In this document: piece by piece, positions 1-9,538 of the stretch
Layout: every line of letters starts with the position of its first letter
Numbering within the stretch: the first letter of the stretch is position 1
Source of the DNA: Thermococcus litoralis DSM 5473
GTDB lineage: Archaea; Methanobacteriota_B; Thermococci; Thermococcales; Thermococcaceae
Assembly: GCF_000246985.2 (NCBI RefSeq)
Contig: NC_022084.1
Span: 26,248-90,247, forward strand
Direction: 5' to 3'
Length of the DNA stretch: 64,000 nucleotides
The notes under the pieces: generated by a model
Database searches by the model: none
Told to the model about the DNA's origin: nothing
What the model saw: the letters and a program-made list of their open reading frames with translations, nothing else
Position numbers and translations under genes: made by a program

Positions 1-56
1 TTTGGGTGAAAACCCTAAAATACAACATAACCCCAAACTAAGGTGAGGTGAGAGGT

Positions 57-716
57 ATGGATATTGCCAAGTACATAGACCACACAAACTTAAAGCCCTA
101 CGCCACCAAGGAGGACATAATAAAGCTCTGTGAAGAGGCAAAGAAATACGGCTTTTACGCAGTTTGTGTCAACCCATACAGGGTAAAGCTCGCAAAGGAA
201 CAGCTTAAGGGTACAGAGATTAAGGTTGCGAGTGTAATTGGATTTCCACTTGGGGCAACGCCGACGGAAGTGAAGGTTTTTGAGGCAAAGAAAGCCCTCG
301 AAGATGGAGCGGATGAGCTTGATATGGTCATTAACATCGGTGCATTGAAGGATAAGGATTACGAGTACGTTAAAAATGACATAGCAGAGGTTGTAAAGGT
401 TGCCCACGAAAAGGGGGCAATAGTGAAGGTCATAATTGAAACTTGCTACCTCACTGACGAAGAAAAAGAGATAGCATGTAAGCTCGCCATGGAGGCTGGG
501 GCTGATTTTGTCAAAACATCAACGGGATTTGGAACTGGAGGAGCAACTGTTGAAGATGTCAAGTTAATGCGCAGGGTTGTTGGGGATAAGCTTGGAGTAA
601 AAGCTGCCGGGGGCATAAGAACCTACGAACAGGCTTTGGCAATGATAGAGGCTGGAGCTAACAGAATAGGCACATCAAGCGGTGTGAAAATCGTAGAAGG
701 GGCTAAAAATGGGTGA
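57..716 (+). CDS. deoC: Deoxyribose-phosphate aldolase
   Basis: This class I aldolase reversibly splits 2-deoxyribose 5-phosphate into glyceraldehyde 3-phosphate and acetaldehyde in the cytosol, in deoxynucleoside catabolism. The 219-residue TIM barrel has the family's usual size. The Schiff-base lysine lies in [11 protein letters not shown] (K153), the second active-site lysine in KAAGGIRT (K182), and the proton-relay aspartate in ADELDMV (D89). ATG at 57 is chosen over GTG at 48 because a GGTG Shine-Dalgarno sequence lies about six bases before the ATG. The stop overlaps the next gene by eight bases, so the two are probably co-translated. Recognition is confident; the partner gene suggests that this DeoC may be held in, or associated with, a shell-protein assembly. 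Confidence 0.95.
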   Translation: MDIAKYIDHTNLKPYATKEDIIKLCEEAKKYGFYAVCVNPYRVKLAKEQLKGTEIKVASVIGFPLGATPTEVKVFEAKKALEDGADELDMVINIGALKDKDYEYVKNDIAEVVKVAHEKGAIVKVIIETCYLTDEEKEIACKLAMEAGADFVKTSTGFGTGGATVEDVKLMRRVVGDKLGVKAAGGIRTYEQALAMIEAGANRIGTSSGVKIVEGAKNG

Positions 717-996
717 AACCCTGGAGCTCTTAAGGACTGTTATAAAAGAGATTCGAGAAGATGGGTTTGAACCAAAGGTGGCGCTTGTAGGCCCAAAGTT
801 TGCTGAAAAAGCCGCAAAAGAATTGAAAACTCTTGGATTGAATGTTTATGTAATAAAAGAGCTTAATTGCGACGCAATAATTGCCGACCCAAGATTCCTC
901 GGGCATCTCCGAAAAGCCTCACGCAGAATATCGCTCGAACCCTTAAGGGAAGAAAAGGAGATGTGGGAGGAGATAAGGGAAATTGGAGAACTCTAA
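709..996 (+). CDS. Small DeoC-linked protein, probable family 4 (A-domain) encapsulin-type protein
   Basis: A 95-residue protein encoded directly behind deoC with an eight-base overlap. It begins with an amphipathic helix ([11 protein letters not shown]), continues with an alternating alpha/beta core ([29 protein letters not shown]) and ends in a charged helix. Size and linkage fit the DUF1884 proteins of Thermococcales, which have been reclassified as truncated HK97-type A-domain (family 4) encapsulins that travel with metabolic enzymes such as DeoC. That assignment rests on remembered family knowledge plus synteny, not on a search. What is visible directly is only a short cytosolic alpha/beta protein without signal or membrane segment, translationally coupled to the aldolase. 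An uncharacterised DeoC accessory subunit is the alternative. Confidence 0.65.
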   Translation: MGETLELLRTVIKEIREDGFEPKVALVGPKFAEKAAKELKTLGLNVYVIKELNCDAIIADPRFLGHLRKASRRISLEPLREEKEMWEEIREIGEL

Positions 997-1595
997 ATCT
1001 GAAGTGATACAAGCATGTCCTTGACCCTTCTCTTTATTACGTGCCCTACTCCACCACCCACGATAATTCCGGTGACTGCTTGGAGGGTATTCCCTGGAAC
1101 CTCTGCTATGGCTCCTCCCCATCCGTAAAAGTAGACCTCAACGAAGAAGTATCCTAGAACCATTAGGGCTCCACCAAGGATTGTAGCTAGGAGGATTGTT
1201 GTAAAGTCGTCTTTCTTTGAGGTTAAGTATCCAACGACGAATCCCTCCACTCCTTTTATAACTAAAGTGAACGGTGCCCAATGTGCATAGCCGGTAATTA
1301 AATCTGCCATTGCGGAACCAAATCCCCCGGCGAATGCTCCTATTGTGGGGCCAAAAAGGACTGCCACAAGCATTACCATGCTGTCCCCAACGTTGATGTA
1401 TCCCCTCGTTAAGGGCGTTGGAACTTGGATTAGCATCGTTGCTACCGCCACTAGTGCCGCCATTATGCCGGATAAAGCCACTCCTACCGCAACTTCAAAG
1501 ACTTTCTTCTTGAGCACGAAGAGGTAAACAAAGTAAAGAACGGCAACGGCTATTAACACCCACTTACCGTATGGTGCAAGTGCTTCCATGGCCAT
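993..1595 (-). CDS. ECF transporter S component (substrate-binding membrane subunit)
   Basis: A 200-residue membrane protein with about six hydrophobic segments. The central stretch GYINVGDSMVMLVAVLFGP followed by GAFAGGFGSAMADLI is the pattern of S components of energy-coupling factor vitamin transporters: a loop after TM2 with a conserved G-D, and small-residue helices that dock on the shared ECF-T subunit. The substrate cannot be read from sequence; riboflavin, thiamine precursor or another vitamin are all possible. No ATPase or T subunit is adjacent, so it would use a shared ECF module encoded elsewhere. The start has a GGAGGG site about six bases upstream. Its 3' end overlaps the encapsulin-like gene by four bases tail to tail. 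A perfect palindrome sits in its promoter. Confidence 0.8.
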   Translation of the reverse strand: MAMEALAPYGKWVLIAVAVLYFVYLFVLKKKVFEVAVGVALSGIMAALVAVATMLIQVPTPLTRGYINVGDSMVMLVAVLFGPTIGAFAGGFGSAMADLITGYAHWAPFTLVIKGVEGFVVGYLTSKKDDFTTILLATILGGALMVLGYFFVEVYFYGWGGAIAEVPGNTLQAVTGIIVGGGVGHVIKRRVKDMLVSLQI

Positions 1596-1620
1596 TATTC
1601 ATCCCTCCACTTTATTTATT

Positions 1621-1640
1621 TTTCAAGTTTTAACTTGAAA
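1621..1640. promoter_or_regulatory. Perfect 20-bp palindrome in the promoter of the ECF S-component gene
   Basis: Two nine-base arms, TTTCAAGTT and AACTTGAAA, flank a two-base TT centre with no mismatch. On the minus strand it lies directly downstream of a TATA-like TTTAAA (about 1641-1646) and 25 bases before the start codon. That is where an archaeal repressor would block polymerase. The regulator is not encoded next door and is not identified. Confidence 0.6.
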
Positions 1641-1704
1641 TTTAAACTTAAAAACCTTACTCCCAGCAAGCGCAGAAGGGACAAAAAGAGAATAGAAAAC
1701 AGGA

Positions 1705-3054
<1,350 letters not shown>

Positions 3055-3205
3055 TCACCGATGTATAGGACATTTTACCCCTATATAATTTTATGCTCAC
3101 TAAAATCCCTCTTTACTCGAAAAAGTTTCGAAAATAATTGGAGTTAAGCATTAGTTATACAATAAAGCCAGCAAAAAAAGTTTGCAAAAAAGGTTTAGTG
3201 GAGAA

Positions 3206-4198
3206 TCACTCTTCATTCACTTGAGTTTTCCACTCTTCCAAAAGCTCCTTTGCTGAGTTAGCCGCTATAGCTCCCTGCCCAACGGCCACTGCAATCTGTT
3301 TGAAGACGTTTGTTATATCTCCAGCGGCAAAGAGCCCCTTTACTTTTGTTCTCATGTGCATATCAACCGGGATATATCCCTGTTCATCGGTAATGCCGAG
3401 GTGTTTAACGAAATCCGTCTTAGGCTCGTAGCCTATGAAAACAAACACACCATCGACCTTCTTCTCAAATACTTCGCCGGTTTTTACATTTTTCAGCACT
3501 ACGCTTTCGACCTTCTGATTGCCCTTTATCTCAACCACAACCGTGTTTAAAATTGCTGGAATTCCAGCTTTTTTGAACCTGTCTTGAAGTATTTTGTCCG
3601 CCCTGAACTGCTCCCTTCTGTGAACAAGGGTAACGTTAACTCCTATCTCCTTCAGATACAGAGCCTCCTGTAGCGCTGTATTGCCGCCCCCTACAACTAT
3701 CACATCTTTCCCCTTGAATAGAGGACCGTCACAGGTTGCACAGTAGCTAACTCCCCTTCCGTAAAACTTGTCTTCACCAGGAACTCTAAGCTTCCTAGGC
3801 TCTGCTCCAACGGCTATTATAACGGTTCTGGCCTTGTAAATCTTCCCATTTTTTGTCTTTACATGGAACTTGCATGGGCCTTCATAATAGGCACACTCAG
3901 CGGGGTCTATTCTCTCAACTTCATCAAAAATTATCGGAACTCCAAGCTTTTTTACTTGCTCATGCATCCTGTTGGCAAGCTCTGCACCGCTTATTCCATC
4001 GGGAAATCCGGGGTAGTTCTCAATGAGGTCTGTAAGGGCAACGTTTCCACCTATGTCCTTTGAGATCATAAGGGTCTCCAACCCATAGCGTGCCGCATAT
4101 ATTGCCGCAGTAAAACCTGCCGGGCCGGCTCCTATTATCAGAACATCCCACGTTTTTGTTTCATCAACTGTCTGTGAAAGTCCCCCTAAGCTGAACAT
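3206..4198 (-). CDS. trxB: Thioredoxin-disulfide reductase (FAD/NAD(P)H-dependent)
   Basis: A 330-residue flavoprotein that transfers electrons from NAD(P)H through FAD to a redox-active disulfide and on to a thioredoxin or protein disulfide oxidoreductase. The FAD-binding GAGPAG lies at residues 23-28, the redox CATC at 153-156, the nucleotide-binding GGGNTA near 171, and the C-terminal FAD motif GLFAAGDI near 293. The ATG at 4198 is preferred over an upstream in-frame codon because GGAGGTGAG lies just before it. A TATA element (TTTTTAAATATT, about 4232-4243) gives a short leader. The gene is monocistronic between opposite-facing or distant neighbours. Confidence 0.95.
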   Translation of the reverse strand: MFSLGGLSQTVDETKTWDVLIIGAGPAGFTAAIYAARYGLETLMISKDIGGNVALTDLIENYPGFPDGISGAELANRMHEQVKKLGVPIIFDEVERIDPAECAYYEGPCKFHVKTKNGKIYKARTVIIAVGAEPRKLRVPGEDKFYGRGVSYCATCDGPLFKGKDVIVVGGGNTALQEALYLKEIGVNVTLVHRREQFRADKILQDRFKKAGIPAILNTVVVEIKGNQKVESVVLKNVKTGEVFEKKVDGVFVFIGYEPKTDFVKHLGITDEQGYIPVDMHMRTKVKGLFAAGDITNVFKQIAVAVGQGAIAANSAKELLEEWKTQVNEE

Positions 4199-4266
4199 CT
4201 TTCCCTCACCTCCGGTTTGCAACTTTTGGTTGAATATTTAAAAACATTGTGGAACAGATCTGAGAA

Positions 4267-4797
4267 CTAAATTATCTTTACCTCACGATCGACTATCAGA
4301 TGAAGAGTGTACCCCAAAAATGCGGCAAACCCAATAAACAATGCTTCCCCAAGTTTAAACCCAAGACCGTACTCAAAGGTAGCAAAAACCAAAACCCCAT
4401 AGAGGAGTGCAAAGGTTAAGGAATGGACAACTCCCCTGTGCTTGGGCATTAAGGCTGAAAAAGCGTACCAAGAGCCAAAAGCAAACAATCCAGCTATAAA
4501 CCATCCAAAGGCCGGATCTACTACGTTGTTTCCAATTGATAAGAGATTTCCTCCTTTAACAAAAACTGCACTGCCAACCATTACAGCCACTATCGCTTTA
4601 GCGCCCCTATGTATAAGCGCCTCTGGATGATCAAGGTCAGGCAGGTCAGAGCCTAGAACATAAACCCCATATCCCAGTATCATGGAAAGTGCGGTAAGCT
4701 CAAAGGGGATATTTGCATAGTATTTCAAAAAAGATGCAAGGAGGACAGCAAGGGGATAGGTTAAGATGCCGCTAAGCACGTGCCCTTCGTAGTTCAC
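4267..4797 (-). CDS. Membrane-bound putative metal-dependent hydrolase (YdjM-like)
   Basis: A 176-residue integral membrane protein with four to five hydrophobic helices. Polar motifs embedded among them are characteristic of the YdjM/DUF457 group of putative membrane metal-dependent hydrolases: an early His in GHVLSG (residue 6), GSDLPDLDHPEALIHRG (near 49-65), HRGVVHS (near 120) and a late LHLIVDRE (near 166). Such His/Asp sets probably bind a metal; the substrate is unknown. It follows the AAA ATPase gene with a four-base overlap, so the two are likely one operon and may act together at the membrane. Nothing in the sequence reveals more. Confidence 0.65.
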   Translation of the reverse strand: MNYEGHVLSGILTYPLAVLLASFLKYYANIPFELTALSMILGYGVYVLGSDLPDLDHPEALIHRGAKAIVAVMVGSAVFVKGGNLLSIGNNVVDPAFGWFIAGLFAFGSWYAFSALMPKHRGVVHSLTFALLYGVLVFATFEYGLGFKLGEALFIGFAAFLGYTLHLIVDREVKII

Positions 4798-5996
4798 TCC
4801 TCGCCCTCCTTCTGCTCTTCTAGGAATTTTCTAACGTATTCTGGCACTTTATAGTTGCCCTTTGGGTCTCCCACTAGGAATCCAAGCCGTATGAGCTCTT
4901 CAAGATGCTCATAAACCTGGACTCCTGGTTTTTTGACCTCCTTTGCAACCTGAATATAACTCACTGGCCCTCCATTGAACTTGTACACTATAACCTCCAC
5001 GAGGTCTCTGTACTCTTTGGGAATCCTTGTCAGGTATTCCTCCAGGCTCTTGGGCTCTTCCAGAATTGTGGTGACGACATAGTCATCTATGGGGTCAAAT
5101 TTATGTTTGCTGGCCTCGCTTAAAACGTAGTGCAGAAGTCTTAAAATTTGCCTTGGATTGCCCTTTGCAAGCTCGTGGATTAATCTTATAGCATCCTCTG
5201 TAAAGGGATATATTGGATCGTCTGTATCTCTTATTCTAACCTTGTTGAGTCTCTTTTTGACAAGTTCAAAGGTTTCTTCAAGGCTCATGGGTCTAAGCTT
5301 GAACTCGTAGTGGAGCCTCATAAAGAACGCCGGGAAGATTTTGGAGTACTCCTCGTACGCTTCCGGCACGCATGCAAAGCCAAAAATGCATCCCGGAGGC
5401 ATGTTGCTTATAAAATGCCTGAGCATCTCAAAAAATAGAATCTTATCCTCCTCGCTTGCCGTTTGCATGTTTTCCAGCTCGTCAAGAAGGAGGGCGGAAT
5501 ATGGATACTTGCTGAGCTCCTTTGTAAGCATCTCTGCAATGTCCCTAGACTTATACTCCTTGGTTGAAGAGAGCATCTTTTCAAGCCTGTCTATAAAGCC
5601 GAGCTTCTTTGAGAGGTTCTCAAAAAAGATGTTGGTTCTTGTTTTTGGAGGCTTCAGACCGTTAAACATATCTCTCGTGAGCTTCAAAATGTCATTTGTG
5701 TCAACTTTAATGTAGATTGGTTTCCCACCTTGTTCTGATATCGCTTTATAGATGCTTTTAAGCCTCTGTGTTTTCCCCATTCCAAGGGGGCCGATCAGGG
5801 AGAAGGCTATTGAGCTCTTATTCCCAACTACCTCTGAAATTATCATCGAGAGACGCATGTCTACCTCTTGATAAACGTGTATGCTCTCCACGTCCTCTAT
5901 GCCCTCGCTTGCTAACTGTTCGAAAGGATTTTTTGCCAAACCGTAGACTTCATAAGAGGGAGGGGAATAAACTTTAAGTGTACTCTGCCTTTCCAT
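4794..5996 (-). CDS. AAA ATPase with C-terminal winged helix (ORC/Cdc6-like)
   Basis: A 400-residue protein built like archaeal Orc1/Cdc6-type ATPases: Walker A GPLGMGKT (near residue 69), Walker B SALLLDELEN (near 172), a sensor/arginine-finger region around RQILRLLHYVLSEA (near 284), and a C-terminal winged helix (residues about 330-395, ISYIQ-type turn followed by EELIRLGFLV). It is too divergent to be called a replication initiator and probably belongs to the KAP/ATPase-wHTH group of unknown role. ATG at 5996 has a GGTGGG ribosome site; the TTG twelve bases upstream lacks one. It is divergently transcribed from the THUMP gene and overlaps the downstream membrane hydrolase gene. Confidence 0.75.
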   Translation of the reverse strand: MERQSTLKVYSPPSYEVYGLAKNPFEQLASEGIEDVESIHVYQEVDMRLSMIISEVVGNKSSIAFSLIGPLGMGKTQRLKSIYKAISEQGGKPIYIKVDTNDILKLTRDMFNGLKPPKTRTNIFFENLSKKLGFIDRLEKMLSSTKEYKSRDIAEMLTKELSKYPYSALLLDELENMQTASEEDKILFFEMLRHFISNMPPGCIFGFACVPEAYEEYSKIFPAFFMRLHYEFKLRPMSLEETFELVKKRLNKVRIRDTDDPIYPFTEDAIRLIHELAKGNPRQILRLLHYVLSEASKHKFDPIDDYVVTTILEEPKSLEEYLTRIPKEYRDLVEVIVYKFNGGPVSYIQVAKEVKKPGVQVYEHLEELIRLGFLVGDPKGNYKVPEYVRKFLEEQKEGEE

Positions 5997-6060
5997 TTTA
6001 CCCACCAAGTCTAAGTTTTAGGCGGGGGAATATATAAGTTTGTCCATAGAGGTGAAGAAA

Positions 6061-6555
6061 ATGGCAACGTTGCTTGTAACCGTGCCGGGTGGAAGAGAAG
6101 GAGATGCTGCCCTTGAACTAGAATGGGCACTTGGGGATGCAAGGGTAAGGAGAACAAAGTGGAGAGGAGTGCTGATAGTTCGGACTTCCTTAAGCAAAGA
6201 TGAGGCACTCAAGAGAATCAGAGAATTTGAGACGACGGCTATCTTCAGGGTACTCCCCATAGAAAAGTTCGTGGAGAGCAAAAAAGAGAGGATTCTTGAG
6301 GAAGCCTTTCAGCTTGCAAAGGAATATATCAAAAAGGGAGACAGCTTTGCAGTCAGATGCAAAAGAAGAGGCAACTGGATTTCATCTGGGAAGGAGATAG
6401 AGATAGAGCTCGGAGCAAAAATAAAGGAGGAGTTAAATGCTAAAGTAGACCTCACAAATCCAGATTGGTACGTCTGGATTGAAGTTCTCGGCAAAAAGAC
6501 TGGTCTAAGCATAATCAAGCCAGAAGAAATCGTAAAAAAGAGGGTGGAGTTTTAA
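6061..6555 (+). CDS. THUMP domain protein (Tan1-like tRNA-modification adaptor)
   Basis: A 164-residue protein consisting of an N-terminal ferredoxin-like half and a THUMP domain (about residues 70-155), recognisable by SFAVRCKRRGNWISSGKEIEIELG followed by VDLTNPDWYVWIEVL. THUMP binds the acceptor end of tRNA. Stand-alone archaeal members resemble eukaryotic Tan1, which helps the acetyltransferase make N4-acetylcytidine; whether that holds here is inference. ATG at 6061 has GAGGTGAA just upstream and a TATA box AATATATAAG about 30 bases before. With QueC, TtuA and TiaS it is one of several tRNA-modification genes in the window. Confidence 0.8.
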   Translation: MATLLVTVPGGREGDAALELEWALGDARVRRTKWRGVLIVRTSLSKDEALKRIREFETTAIFRVLPIEKFVESKKERILEEAFQLAKEYIKKGDSFAVRCKRRGNWISSGKEIEIELGAKIKEELNAKVDLTNPDWYVWIEVLGKKTGLSIIKPEEIVKKRVEF

Positions 6556-6599
6556 GCTCTCACTTTTAACTTTCACTGGTATAAGTTATAAGTGCTAAG

Positions 6600-7319
6600 T
6601 TATACCTTAGGCTTGATTTTATAGACGGTTTTGTCTTCCCCGATGGCTTCAATAAGCCCCCTATGCCTTCTAACACAGCTCTCACATTCGCCGCAGTGAA
6701 TGGGCTTCCCATCTTCCGTAAAACCTTGGGGCATGTAGCATGAATTGGAATACTCGTATTTTGCATCGAGCTCTTTCAACAGCTTTGCTATGCCCTTCTT
6801 ATCCAGATTTATGAGGGGGGCGACCACTTTTACATCTACCATGGTTCCATATTTTAGCATCTCGTTTATTTTCTCCACAAATTCGGGAGTATTGTCAGGA
6901 AAAGTAACCCCTTCTTCAGCATTGAAGCCCACTATAATGTCTCCTCCTCCAAGGGCATCCAAAAGCGAAGCAGCTACAGATATTAGCACTACATTCCTTG
7001 CTGGAACCCAAACGCTCTTTGCTGTTTCTTGAGCGATTTCCATGCTTTCTAAATCTTTTGCAGCGACTTTTGGAGTTTCCCCTCCAACTAAAGTTGTTCC
7101 CCTAATTTTGGAGAATTCCTCTAAAAACTCAAGTTTGATGACTTTCAGCGGAACATTAAGCTCCTTTGAAAAAAACTCCGCCACTTTATTGGTTACCTTC
7201 TCCTCATTGCTGCCGTAGTTTATGGTTAGCATAATAACTTCATCATAATTTTTCTTTGCCCAGTATAAGCAAGCCGTACTGTCAAGCCCACCACTAAACA
7301 AGACAACTGCTCTTTTCAT
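6600..7319 (-). CDS. queC: 7-cyano-7-deazaguanine (preQ0) synthase
   Basis: QueC converts 7-carboxy-7-deazaguanine to preQ0 with ATP and ammonia, the precursor that archaeal TGT inserts at G15 for archaeosine. The 239-residue sequence has the PP-loop [11 protein letters not shown] near the N-terminus, and a C-terminal zinc site of four cysteines spread over NSCYMPQG and [25 protein letters not shown] and the preceding VWVPARN are conserved in the family. The gene ends tail to tail with the THUMP gene, leaving only about 44 bases between them, and lies about 30 bases downstream of a membrane protein gene on the same strand. Confidence 0.95.
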   Translation of the reverse strand: MKRAVVLFSGGLDSTACLYWAKKNYDEVIMLTINYGSNEEKVTNKVAEFFSKELNVPLKVIKLEFLEEFSKIRGTTLVGGETPKVAAKDLESMEIAQETAKSVWVPARNVVLISVAASLLDALGGGDIIVGFNAEEGVTFPDNTPEFVEKINEMLKYGTMVDVKVVAPLINLDKKGIAKLLKELDAKYEYSNSCYMPQGFTEDGKPIHCGECESCVRRHRGLIEAIGEDKTVYKIKPKV

Positions 7320-7352
7320 TCACCTCACCCCTTCCTTGGTAGAACCTTGAGG

Positions 7353-7766
7353 TTATGAACTTTTCCAAAGAAAAACTATCACAATCAGAGACTCAAAGAA
7401 CAAAAGGCTGTAAAGTAGAGCAAAAATAGTGAATACGTCAAATTTAAGTTGCCCAAATAACCTATCAGCCAAGGCCAAAACTCCAATACCTCCCATAAAG
7501 AGTGGAACGGATAGCAAAAGCAGAACAGGGATCTTTATTTTATTGACCTCCCCAAATGAATACAAAAGCGTTAAAATGCCCCAAAATAGCCAAAATACTC
7601 CGTAATTTCCCCCAACATCATCCCAATCGTAGAGAAATTCATCATACTCCCAAGTGAACTTCGCATAGTAAGCATAACCCAGATGAGATAACCCAATAAA
7701 TAGTTCAAGAAGTGCAACAGCTAAGATTAGTTTTTGAATTTTTGATTTTTGGGAAAGAGTAATCAT
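7353..7766 (-). CDS. Small multi-pass membrane protein of unknown function
   Basis: A 137-residue protein with four predicted hydrophobic helices separated by short loops (LILAVALLELFIGLSHLGYAY near residue 13, GVFWLFWGILTLLYSF, VLLLLSVPLFMGGIGVLAL, and a C-terminal IFALLYSLLFFESLIVIVF). The first loop after TM1 is acidic and aromatic (KFTWEYDEFLYDWDDVGG). I recognise no family. It precedes queC on the same strand with a 33-base gap and could be cotranscribed with it, but a functional connection is not evident. ATG at 7766 is used; the adjacent TTG adds one residue only. Confidence 0.6.
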   Translation of the reverse strand: MITLSQKSKIQKLILAVALLELFIGLSHLGYAYYAKFTWEYDEFLYDWDDVGGNYGVFWLFWGILTLLYSFGEVNKIKIPVLLLLSVPLFMGGIGVLALADRLFGQLKFDVFTIFALLYSLLFFESLIVIVFLWKSS

Positions 7767-7803
7767 CAAACGAAAATTGTTTTGATTTAGTTAAAATTTT
7801 TAC

Positions 7804-8120
7804 GGCGGCGGACGCGCCCGAGGGTGGGAACCCTCCTCCAGCGGCTTCCACCGAGACTTGCTCGCCCCCGCTACCCCACGAGCGCCGAACGTCCCGCCTA
7901 CCGCTGCTCCCTTCCGGGCCTTGCGGGGTTCGGCGGGCAAAGGGAGTTAGCGGAGCCCTTCAGCTCCGCCTCTCCCACCGCCGGCCCCGTGGGACAGGGG
8001 CTCATGGCTCCTCTCGGCTTCCGCCGCTGGATTTAGGAACCGCCCCTCGGGCTTCGGCCCCCGCATATCGACGGTTTCGGGTTCCAGGGGACGCCGAACC
8101 CCCCAGCCTAGTCCGCCGCC
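7804..8120 (-). ncRNA. Signal recognition particle 7S RNA
   Basis: A 317-base GC-rich block in an AT-rich neighbourhood, without a credible reading frame. Read on the minus strand, its ends form a perfect ten-base helix (GGCGGCGGAC with GTCCGCCGCC), which is helix 1 of archaeal SRP RNA. It carries the SRP54-binding helix 8 signature (AGGCCCGGAAGGGAGCAGC, about 7903-7921). The internal order of long helix 5 arms and a helix 6 arm fits archaeal 7S RNA, which scaffolds SRP19 and SRP54 for co-translational targeting. A TATA box lies about 25 bases upstream of the 5' end. Confidence 0.95.
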
Positions 8121-8142
8121 ATTTTATAATATTCTCGATGCC

Positions 8143-8150
8143 TATATAAA
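8143..8150 (-). promoter_or_regulatory. TATA box of the SRP RNA gene
   Basis: Minus-strand TTTATATA preceded by an A/C-rich BRE-like stretch. Its centre is about 26 bases before the inferred SRP RNA 5' end at 8120, the standard archaeal spacing for a strong stable-RNA promoter. Confidence 0.8.
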
Positions 8151-8291
8151 GGTTTGGTAATCATCTCTGGGCCAGCCTTTACTGGGGTGAAAAAGAGATA
8201 ACCCGCGAGATGGCTCTGGGTTTGATTGCGATAGGTTACTCCGGGACTGATTTCATTGAAGGCTTGGTTAGAACAAAGATTCAGCCTAGAT
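8151..8291. other. Intergenic segment with no assignable gene
   Basis: About 140 bases between the DUF99 stop codon and the SRP promoter. The segment is richer in GC than usual spacers. It contains short self-complementary pieces: CCAG/CTGG near 8172, and GCCTT near 8174 with AAGGC near 8260. I find no convincing tRNA, C/D box or H/ACA architecture. A small RNA is possible but not supported. Confidence 0.3.
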
Positions 8292-8879
8292 CTACTCCTT
8301 CTTAGACTCTCCAGTAATTACGGCAGAGGCTATCATATGAGCCAATCTTAAAGGTTCAGGTATAAGGGAGCTCTTTTGGGTTAGTTTTATTATCTCCTCT
8401 GCTTGCTGTGGAGGAACCCCATAAGCTTGATAGAATACTTTCCCAGGGATTAGTTCCCTTATCTCCCCAGCTTTTCTAAGAAGCGCAATTCTCTCATCGG
8501 CATCTACAAAATGCTTTCTCAGGGCATCTTCCATGGCCTTTAAATCGGGCTTTTTCCTTATTACTATTATCACAGGCAATCCAGTTTCTTTGCTTAATCT
8601 TTCCACGTCAACGACGTTAAACCCCGCATACGTTATTCCCTTGAGCATTATAACCCTCAAGTCCTTAAATCGGGAGTTATTTACTGCATCAATCATTTTT
8701 TTGGTTGAATCTTTACCATCGATTTCAATCCACCTTGTGACTACTCCTACAACATCTTGAGAACCCTTCATAACAACGCCAACTAAAATAGTGCGACCTT
8801 TTCTGAGCTTAGATTTAAAAGAAAAAGTGCCGTCATCGAAGCCGATAACCCTTATCTGGGGCTTTACTTTCCGGATCAT
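8292..8879 (-). CDS. DUF99 family protein (putative endonuclease V-like nuclease)
   Basis: A 195-residue archaeal protein of the DUF99/UPF0215 group. It begins with the family pattern [14 protein letters not shown], whose DDG resembles the endonuclease V metal site, and has a second conserved block [32 protein letters not shown] (near residues 78-110). An RNase H-like fold and an endonuclease activity have been suggested for the family (called endonuclease dU in some annotations); activity here is inference. The gene overlaps the upstream cutA gene by four bases (ATGA), so the two are one operon. No membrane or secretion signals. Confidence 0.75.
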   Translation of the reverse strand: MIRKVKPQIRVIGFDDGTFSFKSKLRKGRTILVGVVMKGSQDVVGVVTRWIEIDGKDSTKKMIDAVNNSRFKDLRVIMLKGITYAGFNVVDVERLSKETGLPVIIVIRKKPDLKAMEDALRKHFVDADERIALLRKAGEIRELIPGKVFYQAYGVPPQQAEEIIKLTQKSSLIPEPLRLAHMIASAVITGESKKE

Positions 8880-9190
8880 TTTGTTACCTCTAAAAGCCAG
8901 TCTAGGTATTCTTTATTAACGTGATCCACATCTATCCTTATTATTGCTGGCACAGAATATGGATGCAGTTCTCTTAGAGCTTCTTTGAGCTCACTCCAGA
9001 GGTCAACTTTTGTCTTTAGCACTGCACCAACTTCGTTGTCCTCTTCAATCTTTCCTTGCCACCAGTAAAAAGCCTTGTGTTCCCTCAAATTGGCGCAGGC
9101 AATTAGTTTTCTCTCCAGCAGCTCTTTTGTTATCCTTTCAGCACTTTCCCAGTCAGGAAACGTTGTGTATACGAGTATCATCTCACCCAT
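8876..9190 (-). CDS. cutA: Divalent-cation tolerance protein CutA1
   Basis: A trimeric ferredoxin-like cytosolic protein of about 104 residues, very close to the well-studied Pyrococcus CutA1: [20 protein letters not shown] near the N-terminus, [19 protein letters not shown] in the middle, and [24 protein letters not shown] at the end. CutA1 proteins bind copper and are linked to metal tolerance; the archaeal role is not settled. The ATG at 9190 follows GGTGTGTGAA with good spacing. A second ATG at 9181 matches the length of Pyrococcus CutA and could also be used. The longer upstream frame is not supported by a ribosome site. Confidence 0.93.
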   Translation of the reverse strand: MGEMILVYTTFPDWESAERITKELLERKLIACANLREHKAFYWWQGKIEEDNEVGAVLKTKVDLWSELKEALRELHPYSVPAIIRIDVDHVNKEYLDWLLEVTK

Positions 9191-9262
9191 TTCACACACC
9201 CGGGAAGAGTTGGTAAAGATAAACTTAAATTTTATGGAGGTTACTTTTAATGGGGGGAGTGG

Positions 9263-9538
9263 ATGGAGATAGTGAGGGCACATCTAAGGATATACGGCCG
9301 AGTACAGGGAGTAGGATTTAGGTGGAGCATGCAAAGAGAAGCGAGAAAACTCGGTGTTAACGGATGGGTAAGGAATCTCCCAGATGGCAGCGTAGAGGCT
9401 GTAATTGAGGGAGAAAGGGAGAGAGTCGAGGCATTAATAGGGTGGGCACATCAGGGGCCGCCTTGGGCAAGGGTTACAAGGGTAGAGGTAGAGTGGGAAG
9501 AACCAAAGGGTGAGAAGGGATTTAGGGTAGTGGGCTAA
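9263..9538 (+). CDS. acyP: Acylphosphatase
   Basis: A 91-residue ferredoxin-like enzyme that hydrolyses carboxyl-phosphate bonds, such as acetyl phosphate or 1,3-bisphosphoglycerate. The phosphate-binding loop [11 protein letters not shown] (near residues 12-22) supplies the catalytic arginine, and the catalytic asparagine lies in [14 protein letters not shown] (near 34-47). A strong GGGGGGAG site precedes the ATG. The gene is divergent from cutA and tail-to-tail with the ACT-like regulator, sharing four bases at the stops. Confidence 0.95.
   Translation: MEIVRAHLRIYGRVQGVGFRWSMQREARKLGVNGWVRNLPDGSVEAVIEGERERVEALIGWAHQGPPWARVTRVEVEWEEPKGEKGFRVVG

Noticed and set aside
7824..8036. 70-codon open frame on the plus strand in the GC-rich block
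   Set aside because: It lies antisense inside the SRP RNA gene, whose terminal helix and helix 8 signature are clear; the encoded peptide is low-complexity.
8151..8291. Possible C/D or H/ACA RNA upstream of the SRP promoter
   Set aside because: Boxes are poor on both strands (TTGATTG and CTGA only) and the ACA-like end does not adjoin a helix. Recorded only as an unassigned segment.
9191..9283. Longer N-terminus for CutA
   Set aside because: No ribosome site, and the extension overlaps the start of the divergent acylphosphatase gene; CutA family length fits the shorter start.
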